NCBI GenBank assembly: GCA_037191015.1
Contig: JBBCKD010000007.1
Coordinates: forward strand, 124,001 to 188,000
Direction of reading: 5' to 3'
Length of the DNA stretch: 64,000 bases
Source of the DNA: Ravibacter sp037191015
GTDB lineage: Bacteria; Bacteroidota; Bacteroidia; Cytophagales; Spirosomataceae
Shown: positions 36,149 to 45,583 of the stretch, one piece after another
How the letters are laid out: every line of letters begins with the position of its first letter
How positions within the stretch are numbered: the stretch's first letter is position 1
The notes under the pieces: model-generated
The model's input: the letters and a program-made list of their open reading frames with translations, nothing else
Databases searched by the model: none
What the model was told of the DNA's origin: nothing
Position numbers and translations under genes: made by a program

Positions 36149-36180
36149 CCGGCTTTTGACCAAATTTAGTCAAAAGCCGG
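36149..36180. promoter_or_regulatory. Perfect 12-base inverted repeat enclosing a -7 box
   Basis: CCGGCTTTTGAC and GTCAAAAGCCGG are separated by 8 bases. On the minus strand those 8 bases are TAAATTTG, an exact TAnnTTTG box, so transcription of the PHP-UvrD gene could start about 13 bases before its ATG. The dyad would then be a repressor site over the promoter and partly in the leader RNA. Alternatively it is a terminator-like hairpin whose loop matches by chance. Confidence 0.45.
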
Positions 36181-36280
36181 GTAGGCTATAAGGGAAATAC
36201 CATTTAAAATCTTTTCCAGTCCGTAAGTTTTTTTCACGAACCGCAACTAACTCACGAAAAAAAATCCTGAAAAGATATCC

Positions 36281-36751
36281 ATGGAGGAAGCGCAATTCAT
36301 ACACCTGATTAACGAACACCAGGGCATTATCTATAAGATTTGCAGGCTTTACCGGGACTCCCGCGAAGACCGGGAGGATCTGTTCCAGGAGATCGTCTTC
36401 CAGCTCTGGAAATCGCTTCCGGGCTTCCAGGGAAAGGCTGCATTCAGCACCTGGCTGTATCGGATCGCGCTCAGCACGGCGATCTCGGCTTTCCGGAAAA
36501 AGCAACCGGATATCCGCTATACCGCCACATTGCCCGATGAGCAGGAGGAGGCCGACGAACAGCACGAACAGCGGGAGCAATTGTTTGAGGCACTCCGGCA
36601 GTTAAACGATGCGGATAAAGCGCTCATTACCCTTTACCTGGAAAACCTGTCGTACCAGGAGATCGCCGGGATTTCCGGCATTAGTGAAAACAACGTGGGT
36701 GTAAAGCTCAACCGTATCAGACAAAAGATCCAGCAACTTTTAAAGAACTAA
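36281..36751 (+). CDS. ECF sigma factor paired with a four-helix membrane protein
   Basis: This 156-residue sigma factor has region 2 (about 8-75, INEHQGIIYKICRLYRDSRE, EDLFQEIVFQLWKSLPGF, STWLYRIALSTAIS) and region 4 (about 100-155, LNDADKALITLYLENLSYQE, HTH NVGVKLNRIRQKI). It is shorter than the two FecI-like factors and is of the RpoE-like group. The next gene, three bases on, encodes a membrane protein that is the natural candidate for its anti-sigma partner. No SusC gene is attached, so it likely responds to envelope stress or another signal. Confidence 0.9.
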   Translation: MEEAQFIHLINEHQGIIYKICRLYRDSREDREDLFQEIVFQLWKSLPGFQGKAAFSTWLYRIALSTAISAFRKKQPDIRYTATLPDEQEEADEQHEQREQLFEALRQLNDADKALITLYLENLSYQEIAGISGISENNVGVKLNRIRQKIQQLLKN

Positions 36752-36754
36752 CCT

Positions 36755-37294
36755 ATGGAAAATGACGCATTAAAATCGGCCTGGCAGCACGTCAGGACAC
36801 CCCGGAAAAGCAGTACAGACTTAAAATCGGCAATGGAGGAAAGCAACCATCCCGTACTGAAAGGTATCCGCCGCCAGCTGGTATTTGAAACCGTTGGATT
36901 CTCGCTTTTTCTCCTGGTCTATTACGACTTCTTTGACGGCGACCGGAAGCCGCTTTATGCCAACCTGCTGCTGGTGGGCATTATGCTGCTTGCAATCGGG
37001 CATAACATAGCCGGGTACCTGCTCACCAGGCGGGGGATGAAAGACAGCAATATCAGGCATTCGCTGGAAGAACGCCTTTCCAGTATAAAAACATACGCCG
37101 TTGTGTCTATCGTAACCCGTGTATTGACCATGACCTGCGTGTGTATATTCTTTACTTCAGTTGTCACGCCTGACACACGGCGGTACCAGTTGCTTGCGCT
37201 GGCAGCGGTGATATTCACCATGCAGATCGCTCTGTTGTCGCGAATATGGTGGAGGCGGATCAAACGGCTCAGAGAAGTCATAGCCGACTTTTAA
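36755..37294 (+). CDS. Four-helix membrane protein, probable sigma regulator
   Basis: This 179-residue protein has a soluble N-terminus of about 45 residues (ALKSAWQHVRTPRKSSTDLK) and then four hydrophobic segments: about 47-62, 70-90, 113-135 and 144-162. It starts three bases after the ECF sigma stop. An N-terminal cytoplasmic segment followed by a membrane bundle is what a small anti-sigma factor would look like, but no zinc-binding HxxxCxxC motif is present. I do not recognise a named family. The role is inferred from position only. Confidence 0.65.
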   Translation: MENDALKSAWQHVRTPRKSSTDLKSAMEESNHPVLKGIRRQLVFETVGFSLFLLVYYDFFDGDRKPLYANLLLVGIMLLAIGHNIAGYLLTRRGMKDSNIRHSLEERLSSIKTYAVVSIVTRVLTMTCVCIFFTSVVTPDTRRYQLLALAAVIFTMQIALLSRIWWRRIKRLREVIADF

Positions 37295-37321
37295 GCGGTC
37301 ATTTTTATCCCGGTAGTAAAC

Positions 37322-37354
37322 GGGTCTGTGCGTATAGTAAAAGCGCACAGACCC
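37322..37354. terminator. Bidirectional hairpin between convergent genes
   Basis: GGGTCTGTGCG and CGCACAGACCC pair perfectly over 11 bases with an 11-base loop. It lies 27 bases after the membrane-protein stop and 12 bases past the BACON lipoprotein stop. There is no long T-run. Confidence 0.6.
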
Positions 37355-37366
37355 ATTCCACCGGTT

Positions 37367-38593
37367 TTATTCGACTATCTCTACCTTGATATCATCCAGG
37401 AAGATACGGTTGGTATTAGGCGTTTCATTACGCAGGTCAAAGGCTTTGGCCAGAAACCGGATCTGCGTCTCGGCCGTTGCCCCGCTGATATTGAAAGTAA
37501 ATGCCCTGGCAGGATCCCAGATGTTGTTCACCTTACCTTCATTATCCTCAGGCTGGGTATTGGGTACATTTTCCACCTTGATAAGGCTTACGCTGGGTGT
37601 ACCTCCTCCAAGCACCTCTATGACCAGGTCGCGCGAGTCGATAACGGTCCCGGCCGCCGATACATAGGCCGCCGCTTTGAACGTCACCTTCACGTTTTTC
37701 GTTCCGGCAATACCCGACAGCTTCGGTGATATAATATCGCCGCCGTAGCTGGTCTTGCCAAGCTTTACAAAGCCCTGGCGCGCATAGCACGGCCTGTCGT
37801 TGCTAACCGGGTTAAGCGAGCTTGTCCAACCCCTGCTTTGCTGCTCCGCCGTCCAGTTTGTGATAATAGTTTCGCCGGTGGTGGTATAAGGCACCGCACT
37901 TCCGTACGACAGCCAGCTGAAGTCTTCTTCCAGGACGATCGTGCCCGGCGATTGCACCAGGTTGATCACTTTTGAAACAGACGGGTGATCATTTGCAGTC
38001 ACCGTCAAAGCCACCGACCGCTCCGGGCCGTTGTTCGTGGCGGCGGTTAAGGTGATCCTAGTCGGCGTGACCGAGCTTTCCGAAAGCCAGCTGTTATCGG
38101 CTAAAGAATACTTCCAGGTCACATTGGAGCTGACGTCTATGGTAACAGGCCCTCCTGCAGAGGGGACGGTGACGGCTTCCGGTAAATTAATGTAGGGCAC
38201 GTTGGCTTCCTGCTCCACGCGGAAAAGCACGGGCTGCTCCTGGCCGTCCACTACAAAGGCAAGGTTCGTGACGCGCTGCTGGAAGCCGCTGTTGGCGCTC
38301 ACGATGACCCTGAAAATACCGTCGTCGTCGCCTTCGTCGGGAAATACCTTCACCCAGTTGCCCTCATCTTTCGCCACTATTTTCCACGGGCGATTGGAGC
38401 GCACTACATAATTCTGGGTTCTTCCGGCCACACCCGACGTCATCCCGGTGGGGTTGCCTTCAATCACGAAGCTGGGATCGCCGCCTATATCGTCGTTTTC
38501 CTTGCATGATTGCTGCAAAAATGCACAGGCGAAAACGATCGAAGCAAGGAGTGTCCCTGTACGCATCGCTGAAAAGAAATTATTCGGTTTCAT
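37367..38593 (-). CDS. BACON-domain surface lipoprotein of SusCD locus 3
   Basis: This protein of 408 residues (ATG 38593) has a lipoprotein signal with lipobox LQQSC. Two BACON-type beta-sandwich domains follow (about 45-125 and 130-210, with SNRPWKIVAKDEGNWVKVFP and SNVTWKYSLADNSWL). The C-terminal half (about 215-408) is a jelly-roll resembling choice-of-anchor-J or carbohydrate-binding modules (FSWLSYGSAVPY, IFLDDIKVEIVE). It is the last gene of the phosphoesterase-SusC-SusD operon, in the place where surface glycan-binding proteins usually lie. It probably binds the same ligand. Confidence 0.8.
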   Translation of the reverse strand: MKPNNFFSAMRTGTLLASIVFACAFLQQSCKENDDIGGDPSFVIEGNPTGMTSGVAGRTQNYVVRSNRPWKIVAKDEGNWVKVFPDEGDDDGIFRVIVSANSGFQQRVTNLAFVVDGQEQPVLFRVEQEANVPYINLPEAVTVPSAGGPVTIDVSSNVTWKYSLADNSWLSESSVTPTRITLTAATNNGPERSVALTVTANDHPSVSKVINLVQSPGTIVLEEDFSWLSYGSAVPYTTTGETIITNWTAEQQSRGWTSSLNPVSNDRPCYARQGFVKLGKTSYGGDIISPKLSGIAGTKNVKVTFKAAAYVSAAGTVIDSRDLVIEVLGGGTPSVSLIKVENVPNTQPEDNEGKVNNIWDPARAFTFNISGATAETQIRFLAKAFDLRNETPNTNRIFLDDIKVEIVE

Positions 38594-38649
38594 AGTTCCT
38601 GGTTTCATTTGTATAAGAGCCATCAGCCCCCGACAGCTCATAGCTGTTT

Positions 38650-40224
38650 CTAATTACCTGAAATTGCCTTCCTGCTCCACCATACGGGTGTTTTCATATC
38701 GTTGTTACCCCCCATGACGCGCAACGCTTCAGTTACGTTGGCATTGTTGGTAGACACCGTAGTGTTCGGATAACCAAAGCGTGTAGGAAGCACGCGATCG
38801 TTATAAATCGTACCCTCTCCGATCGTCAGCACCGGGTAACCCGTCCTGCGGTATTCATGGTAAGCCTCCATACCCACCCAGAACAGCGCCAGGAATTTCT
38901 GGTTTCCCAGGAACTGCGCTTTATCGGCAGCCAGGTCCCACGAGCCGAGCGGCGAGGCAAGGTAGGTAGCGATCTCCGCAGGGGTGATAGACGTCGGCGT
39001 TTCTGAATAAGCGCCCTGTGCGGACCATTTCTGCATAGAGGCCGTAAGACCCGCCTCATAATAGCCTTTGGCTGCCTGTTCCCCGCCCGGTATCAGCCCT
39101 TTGAGGGCGGCTTCGGCATAGATAAACTGCACTTCGGCATAATCCATGTACGTAGCCGGGGCATCTCTCCGGCAGAAAATCCTGTAATTAAGCCATGCGG
39201 TACCTCTGTCGACGATATTCCGCTCTTCGTCCGTGCAGCCTGATTTGGTGCCGATCCAGATGTTGTCCGGGTTAACCTGTGCAATGGGATTTTTCTTACC
39301 GATAATCGGCAGGCGCGGATCGACATATACCTGGTTGCCGTTGGCATCCGTTTGTACCGTCATGCCGAGAAGCTGCCGCGTAAGCTTTCTTCCGCTGGAG
39401 GTAAATTCACTCTCCGTAGTCAATCCGAAGTTGCTGATGTACGGGTCGTTCCCCGAAAATTTAACGGTGGCATTATCGGCATTCGAGGTAAAGACGGGGT
39501 ATTTTCCTGAATTATTCAGTATCTCCGTGATCTTGGCTCCTGCGTTCATTTCGGTGCGCCCGCTTACCCGGCACAGAAGCCGGAGGTACAGCGAATTGTT
39601 GAACTTTCTCCAGGCCGCCATGTTGCCTCCGTACATGCCGTCCATCGTCGGGATTTCAAAAACAGGATTGGTGGCATAGATATCATTTGCCGCTTCAAGG
39701 TCTGCAAAGAGGAATTCGTACACTTCTTTCTGCGAATTGAATTTCGGGACGATGCTTCCTCCTACTTCCCTCCCGGTAAAGGCTTCTTCATACGGAACAC
39801 TTCCGAACATATCCGTCATATTGGAAAAGAACAGCACCTTAAAGGTCAGCGCAATAGCTTCCAGCGATTTGTTGCCCTGCTGCTGCGCCAGCTGGTACAT
39901 ATGATTGACGTTGTTTCCATACGAAGCGTAATGGTTCCAGAAGCCGTACCAGTCCCTCGAGTCTTCCAGGAAGTACAGGTGTTCCCTGCGGGTAACACCT
40001 CCTGTAAACGCCGTAAACTGTATCAGCTCGTTGTTATAGTACCAGGTACGGTTCAGCCATTGATTGGCCGAGTTGTACAGGATGGGCTCAAACATACCCG
40101 AGGCCCGGATCATGCCCACTGTGGTACGGTTCGGGTTTGTATTGATTTCTTCGAAATTGTTGGTACATGCGGTAAGCAGTCCCAGTACAAACCCACTGAT
40201 GATGATGTATCTCAAACTTTTCAT
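38650..40224 (-). CDS. SusD-like_2 surface lipoprotein, locus 3
   Basis: This 524-residue lipoprotein has signal and lipobox GLLTAC (Cys about residue 20). NTNPNRTTVGMIRASGMFEP is the typical opening of the SusD-like_2 family, followed by the NMTDMFGSVPYEEAF block and the C-terminal DYAEVQFIYAEAALKGLI helix. It lies 19 bases after the SusC stop on the same transcript. It should cap the SusC barrel and capture the substrate, which in this operon is probably a phosphorylated or phosphodiester compound. Confidence 0.92.
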   Translation of the reverse strand: MKSLRYIIISGFVLGLLTACTNNFEEINTNPNRTTVGMIRASGMFEPILYNSANQWLNRTWYYNNELIQFTAFTGGVTRREHLYFLEDSRDWYGFWNHYASYGNNVNHMYQLAQQQGNKSLEAIALTFKVLFFSNMTDMFGSVPYEEAFTGREVGGSIVPKFNSQKEVYEFLFADLEAANDIYATNPVFEIPTMDGMYGGNMAAWRKFNNSLYLRLLCRVSGRTEMNAGAKITEILNNSGKYPVFTSNADNATVKFSGNDPYISNFGLTTESEFTSSGRKLTRQLLGMTVQTDANGNQVYVDPRLPIIGKKNPIAQVNPDNIWIGTKSGCTDEERNIVDRGTAWLNYRIFCRRDAPATYMDYAEVQFIYAEAALKGLIPGGEQAAKGYYEAGLTASMQKWSAQGAYSETPTSITPAEIATYLASPLGSWDLAADKAQFLGNQKFLALFWVGMEAYHEYRRTGYPVLTIGEGTIYNDRVLPTRFGYPNTTVSTNNANVTEALRVMGGNNDMKTPVWWSRKAISGN

Positions 40225-40243
40225 TTCCTATCAGTTTCAATGA

Positions 40244-43200
40244 TTAAAACGACAATCTCAGGTTAACGCCCTGGGTGCGCGTCATCGGATAAGTACCGGC
40301 CTCTATGCCGTTGAAAACGTTGGTACCCGTCATCATACCTCCTTCAGGATCAAATTGCGGCCATTTGTCCCACGAAAAAATATTCGTGGCAAACACCGCG
40401 ACGCTTGCACCCTGGAGGAACCCGATTCTCTTGCAGAGCGCGGCCGGGAAATTATATTCCAGCCTTGCCTCCCTGAATTTCAGGAAAGACGTACTGAAAG
40501 TATGCGCCTCGCCATTATAACGGTCGAGTGTGAGTGCCTGGTAATACGTGTAGATATTGCTGGTAACCGTATTGTTGGGCTGATAGAGGCCTACCCCGTT
40601 CTCATCGCCGGAGACCAGGTTTACACCTTCCGCAACGATCCCGTCGTAACGGCCTTCCAGCGAATTTTTCAGCTTGCCCTGGTACGACAGGATCCCGTTG
40701 GTCACTGAAAACCTGTTGCCGCCCCACTGGTAATTGAACATCATATTCAGTGTAAAGCTCTTGTACTTAAAGGAAGTATTGAAACCGCCTCTCCAATCGG
40801 GGTTAACCTTTCCCAGGTAGTGATCGGCTGTCGCTACCAGCGAAGGCAGACCTGTATTTGCATCCAGGACTACCTTTCCGGAGCAATCATACTGGTTCCC
40901 GTTCTCGTCTACACAATAGGAGCCTTCGGGTGCTTTCTTGAGTGCAAACCCATAGAGCTTGTACATTTCCTCACCCACGTAAGAGTACACATGAAGCCTT
41001 CCGCCGATGGTGGTGCCCATATTGGTCTCCAAAGGCGTGGCAGGGTCCCATCCGTCCTGCAGGCTCACGAGCTTATTGATGTTCCTCGCCCAGTTCACGT
41101 TGAGATTCCATGTAAAGTCTTTGGTTTTTATTGGCGTGGCGGACAATGCGACTTCAATACCCTTGTTGCTGATCTTACCCGCATTGATCCGCATGGAGGA
41201 AGCTCCCACGATGGGGTCTATGTCCACCGATACGATCTGGTTGGTAGTAGCGGAATTGTACAGGGCAACGTCAAGCCCCAGGCGGTTGTGGAAAAACCTG
41301 GTGTCGAGGCCCAGCTCCCAGCTTTCCACATTCTCAGGTTTGATCATGGGATCGGGAATGGTACCCGGCAATGTATACCCGCCGCTTATAGAGGAAGCAT
41401 TGTAGTACTGATCGAGCGCGTAAGGGCTGGTATCGTTCCCTACGTTTGCCCATGATAAGCGGACCTTCGCCAGGGAAATGGCCGGAACGGTGGTTTCAAG
41501 ATTAAAAACACGGTCCAGCAGGATGCTGGCCGCTACCGAAGGGTAGAAATAAGACCAGTTGTTGCGGGACAATGTACTCGACCAGTCGTTACGCCCGGTC
41601 AGATCGAGGTAGTATTTGTTGTCCCAGCCGAATGACGCGAACCCGTACAGGCTGTTAATGACCTTTTTGCTCCTGAAATTCGCCGGGCTGGGGTTGACAC
41701 CGGTCGGCACATTCGAGATATGGTATACACCGTCGATGTCCAGCTCGCTGAGCTGAACCGTGCCGCTCTGGTATTCGTTGATCATGTTGTTGCCACCGAA
41801 GGCGATCGTGGAAGTCAGCCGGTTATTCAAAAACTCCTTCTGATATTTCAACAGGAAATCGGAATTGAACTCATAATTCGTCAGCGCCTGCTCCCTGTAG
41901 AAACCGTTCTCCCACCCGAAAGTCATTTTAGGCTTTCGCTGCGTACGGAAATCCGTGCTCATATCCATACCCGACTTGAAATCCAACGTAAGCCCCTCCG
42001 CCACCTTTGCCAGGTCGACAGAGAAGCCCGCAAAGCCGAACACCCTGTTCTTGATCATCGAGTTCAGCTCCTCGTAAAGTACCCGGTAAGGGTTGTAGGA
42101 GCCCGTACCGGCAAAAACGAGGCTGTTCCCGTTCTCGGAGATGGTGGCATTCCTGTTGGTAGCATTAAACCTCCCCTGGAAATACTCATCTCTCCAGTTA
42201 CTCATCGAGTTGGTATTATACCCCCACATCAGGTCGTACATGACCGTCGTCTGGTGGTACCCCGCCATCGGCATGTTGTCGCTGTTCGTCCTGTAATAGT
42301 TGACTTTGGTTTTGAACTTGATCCAGTCGTTTACCGGCGATTCGAGTGAAAATGAAATATTTTTCCTTTCGAAGCCTGTATTGGGCAATATCCATTCATT
42401 TTTATTATGGTTCAGGGATACGCGCACGTTGGTGCCTTTCCCGTTATTGCCGCTCACGTCGATCGAGTTGTTAAAAGTAACGCCGGTTTTGAAGATACCC
42501 GTAAACCAGTCGTCCTGGTACACGAAAGGCGTTCTTACAATTTCACCTGTTTCCCAGTTCTTACCTTCGTACTGGTAGCGCATCTTGTTGGGATCGAGTT
42601 TTTCACCCCACGCATAGCGGGAGATGTTTCTCGGGGGAAAATCATTGCTTCCTACCAGTTGGGGACTCAATGTCCAGAAATTATATTCGTTCAGTCCCAT
42701 ATCGGTCCCTGATCCGTATTCGGTCTGGAAGTCAGGCCAGTAGCCCGCCTTTTCCGCTACGAATGTCGAGCTGAGCGTCACGCCGATACCTTTTGTCTTA
42801 CGCCCCGATTTCGTCGTAATAATGATCGCCCCGTTGGCAGCGCGGGAGCCGTAAAGCGCAGTCGCTGCGGGTCCCTTCAGCACGGTGACGGTTTCAACAT
42901 CTTCCGGGTTGATATCGCTGGCCCCGTTACCGTAGTCGACCGGGAAATCCGACCCCGCATTGGTATAGCTGCTGCTCGACGAGGTCGCCGTCGTACCCGA
43001 TCTTACAGGCACGCCGTCGACGACGAAAAGCGCTTCGTTACCTCCGTAGTTAAGCGACTGGTCTCCGCGGAGCGTTACCCTTACCGAGTTGATAGGCCCG
43101 GAACCGGCGCCGTTCATGGTAAGTCCTGCCACCCGCCCGTTCATAGCGCTCAGCCAGTTATTGGTAGGGACCTGCGTAAGGGCAGTGTTGTCTACCTTGG

Positions 43201-43582
43201 TTACCGAATAACCGAGCGACGCCTCCTCACGCGAAAGTCCCAGGGCGGTTACAACCACCCCCGATAGCTCCGTGGCACTTTCTTCAAGAATAACATTGAC
43301 CACCGACTGGTTACCTACTGTGATCTCCTGACCGGTATAGCCGATGAAGCTCACCACCAGCACCGAATTCCTGTCCGGCACGCCAATACTGAATTTTCCA
43401 TCTGCATCTGTGATTGTCCCGGAAGATGTTCCCCTGACCAGTATGGAGGCTCCGACAATGGGAGTCTGATCCTTACTATCAAGCACCGTTCCTTGCACAA
43501 TCCTATCCTGGGCCATCATTTGGGTGGACGCCAATAACAGCAACCATACTGCAATCAGCGTTTGGATTGTCTTTGATTTCAT
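40244..43582 (-). CDS. SusC/RagA outer-membrane transporter, locus 3
   Basis: This 1112-residue transporter has a signal peptide (about 1-25, LLLLASTQMMAQ), a carboxypeptidase-like domain (about 28-105, TPIVGASILVRGTSSG), a plug with ALFVVDGVPVRSG and GSRAANGAIIITTKSG, and a barrel ending GVNLRLSF. Unlike the other two SusC proteins it has no STN domain. This agrees with the absence of FecI/FecR here and with control by the DeoR-family regulator instead. It begins 33 bases after the phosphoesterase gene, in one operon. Confidence 0.93.
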   Translation of the reverse strand: MKSKTIQTLIAVWLLLLASTQMMAQDRIVQGTVLDSKDQTPIVGASILVRGTSSGTITDADGKFSIGVPDRNSVLVVSFIGYTGQEITVGNQSVVNVILEESATELSGVVVTALGLSREEASLGYSVTKVDNTALTQVPTNNWLSAMNGRVAGLTMNGAGSGPINSVRVTLRGDQSLNYGGNEALFVVDGVPVRSGTTATSSSSSYTNAGSDFPVDYGNGASDINPEDVETVTVLKGPAATALYGSRAANGAIIITTKSGRKTKGIGVTLSSTFVAEKAGYWPDFQTEYGSGTDMGLNEYNFWTLSPQLVGSNDFPPRNISRYAWGEKLDPNKMRYQYEGKNWETGEIVRTPFVYQDDWFTGIFKTGVTFNNSIDVSGNNGKGTNVRVSLNHNKNEWILPNTGFERKNISFSLESPVNDWIKFKTKVNYYRTNSDNMPMAGYHQTTVMYDLMWGYNTNSMSNWRDEYFQGRFNATNRNATISENGNSLVFAGTGSYNPYRVLYEELNSMIKNRVFGFAGFSVDLAKVAEGLTLDFKSGMDMSTDFRTQRKPKMTFGWENGFYREQALTNYEFNSDFLLKYQKEFLNNRLTSTIAFGGNNMINEYQSGTVQLSELDIDGVYHISNVPTGVNPSPANFRSKKVINSLYGFASFGWDNKYYLDLTGRNDWSSTLSRNNWSYFYPSVAASILLDRVFNLETTVPAISLAKVRLSWANVGNDTSPYALDQYYNASSISGGYTLPGTIPDPMIKPENVESWELGLDTRFFHNRLGLDVALYNSATTNQIVSVDIDPIVGASSMRINAGKISNKGIEVALSATPIKTKDFTWNLNVNWARNINKLVSLQDGWDPATPLETNMGTTIGGRLHVYSYVGEEMYKLYGFALKKAPEGSYCVDENGNQYDCSGKVVLDANTGLPSLVATADHYLGKVNPDWRGGFNTSFKYKSFTLNMMFNYQWGGNRFSVTNGILSYQGKLKNSLEGRYDGIVAEGVNLVSGDENGVGLYQPNNTVTSNIYTYYQALTLDRYNGEAHTFSTSFLKFREARLEYNFPAALCKRIGFLQGASVAVFATNIFSWDKWPQFDPEGGMMTGTNVFNGIEAGTYPMTRTQGVNLRLSF

Positions 43583-43615
43583 AACAGCGTAATTATTTTG
43601 GTCATTCTAACTGGT

Positions 43616-45583
43616 TTAATTTGATAAATAGGTAAATTCTTTGGGACGTTGCATGGTTTCTGAATAGACCGTCCCGAAGCGATCCGTCACTTTAATTTCG
43701 AGCGTTGAAGCCGGGCCGGATGCAGTCACTTTAAACATATGCGTAGTATTGCCGGTCACAAACGAAGCCGTGGGCACAGCGCCGGCATTCAATCGTTTGG
43801 CTTCATAGGATATGATGTGAAGCGGATCAAGCGCAGACACCTGCTTTACAGGAAGCGGGCTATTCCCTTCCATTACTTCAATACGCCATCCCGGACCGTA
43901 CCCCCATACATTGATCAACACCTCGTTGTTGCTATTCGGAGAGGCATATATCCCGGCATATTCCGCCAGCGCCTGGCCGGTAGCATTGGGTGCATATTTT
44001 TCAGCGGTAATATGCACATTGTTGAGGTCGTACGATCTGAACTGGTAATTCCCAGGCTTGCCGATGCTCTTGTAATACCATTTTACGTTACGGCCTTCTA
44101 TTTCCATTACGCCATAGCCGCCGGGGGTGCCGTCCTTGCAGATGTGGTTGTTGGCGTAGCCGCTTCTCCCTGTCCACCACCAAGTGGCACATATTGCTCC
44201 TACATTATATTCTGTCACCGACTCCGAATGCGCTACTGTATAATTCGTATGCGCATGACCGCTGAGAATATGCACTTCGGAAAGACCCTGTATGGCAGAC
44301 AGAAACTGGCCGGCGTTGTTCAGAGCAAGGCTGTTCACCTGCTCACCGTTCGCATTCAGGGCCGGAGCCCGGTATAGGGGAGCATGCATGGCAATGACTA
44401 CCGGCGCGCTTTTGTCTTTAAGGGCCGCCAGGTCCTTTTTCAGCCATTCGATCTGGGCGACGGTGATCACATCGTTGTAATTACGTTCCCCGATCTGTCC
44501 CTGTGCGCCGCCGGTGTTCACATATTCGATATTGTCCAGCACCACATAGTGGACTTCTCCCAGGTTGAACGAGTAGTAGGTAGGGCCTATCACCTCCCTG
44601 TACTTGTCTTCCGAAGCCCGGTCGCCCTGGACATACGGATCGTTGTCGTGGTTACCGATAACATGAAACATCGCACAATTCACTTTTTTCATTTCGGCCA
44701 CATATTCTACAAGGCCAAAATTGTTTTCGTACCAGTAAGCATCCCACGACATATCTCCCAGCGCCAGCCCGTAAACCTTTGCCCCGGCGCCGGAATATTC
44801 ATTGATTACGGCATTTACATCAGGAAGGAATCCCGATCCAAACTGCTGCAGGTCGTTGTTGCGGTTGGCCAGGTGCCAGTCGGAAAGAGCGAGGACTACA
44901 TGCTTGCCGTTGGCGGCGGGTATCAACGGAAAATCTTTTTGCTCAACCGTATTGCCGCCGGTCAGTTTTTTGAAAAACTGCGGGAGATTATCCTGGGTCG
45001 GCACTTCATAATTCGCAGGAACAGAAATGAATACAAATCCATTCTTCTTATCGGATGCCAGGTAATACACCCCGTTCTCATCCGTAACCGTTACTTCGGC
45101 GCCATCCGACACTACCACGCCGGGCAGGCCCACTCCGTTACTGTGCACCAGGCCTTTAATGGTTTTGCCCGGTATATCGGGGAGGTCCCCGCCAATAATG
45201 ATATTAATGGAACTGGCGCCTAAGGTAAGCTCCTGGCTGCCGCGAATGAGCACGATTCTGTATTTACCCGTCGTAAACCCTTCCGGCAGTGCGAATTTTG
45301 CCGAATGATCGTCAAAAGACAGGATATCGGCTATGTGAAACCGGCTTTCGTCCGCGGTGAGGATGAGCTTGATTTTATCCCCCGTCGCAAATCCTTTTCC
45401 TGAAATAGTAATATCCCCGCGAGCAGCTACGTCGATATCGGAAGGGACTGACACCTCACTGATCTGGATGTTCTTGTCCGGTTCGGCATCATTGTTCGGG
45501 CGACACCCGGTAAAGCATACCGAAACCAGGAAAAAAATAACCGGCGCCAGGCCCGGAAACTCCAATCTTTTGCCTCTTTTCAT
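43616..45583 (-). CDS. Calcineurin-like phosphoesterase lipoprotein
   Basis: This protein of 655 residues (ATG 45583) has a lipoprotein signal (FTGC), an N-terminal IPT/TIG-like domain (about 35-125), a MetallophosN-type domain (about 135-205, GVGLPGVVVSDGAEVTVTD), and the metallophosphoesterase core (about 220-460). All metal motifs are present: LSDWHLA, GDMSW, IGNHDND, AMHAPLY, SGHAHTN. A C-terminal beta domain follows (about 500-655). The enzyme should hydrolyse a phosphomonoester or phosphodiester in the periplasm or at the surface. It is the first gene of the SusCD operon, which points to a phosphorus-containing nutrient. Start 45592 is possible, but 45583 gives a normal signal peptide. 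Confidence 0.88.
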   Translation of the reverse strand: MKRGKRLEFPGLAPVIFFLVSVCFTGCRPNNDAEPDKNIQISEVSVPSDIDVAARGDITISGKGFATGDKIKLILTADESRFHIADILSFDDHSAKFALPEGFTTGKYRIVLIRGSQELTLGASSINIIIGGDLPDIPGKTIKGLVHSNGVGLPGVVVSDGAEVTVTDENGVYYLASDKKNGFVFISVPANYEVPTQDNLPQFFKKLTGGNTVEQKDFPLIPAANGKHVVLALSDWHLANRNNDLQQFGSGFLPDVNAVINEYSGAGAKVYGLALGDMSWDAYWYENNFGLVEYVAEMKKVNCAMFHVIGNHDNDPYVQGDRASEDKYREVIGPTYYSFNLGEVHYVVLDNIEYVNTGGAQGQIGERNYNDVITVAQIEWLKKDLAALKDKSAPVVIAMHAPLYRAPALNANGEQVNSLALNNAGQFLSAIQGLSEVHILSGHAHTNYTVAHSESVTEYNVGAICATWWWTGRSGYANNHICKDGTPGGYGVMEIEGRNVKWYYKSIGKPGNYQFRSYDLNNVHITAEKYAPNATGQALAEYAGIYASPNSNNEVLINVWGYGPGWRIEVMEGNSPLPVKQVSALDPLHIISYEAKRLNAGAVPTASFVTGNTTHMFKVTASGPASTLEIKVTDRFGTVYSETMQRPKEFTYLSN

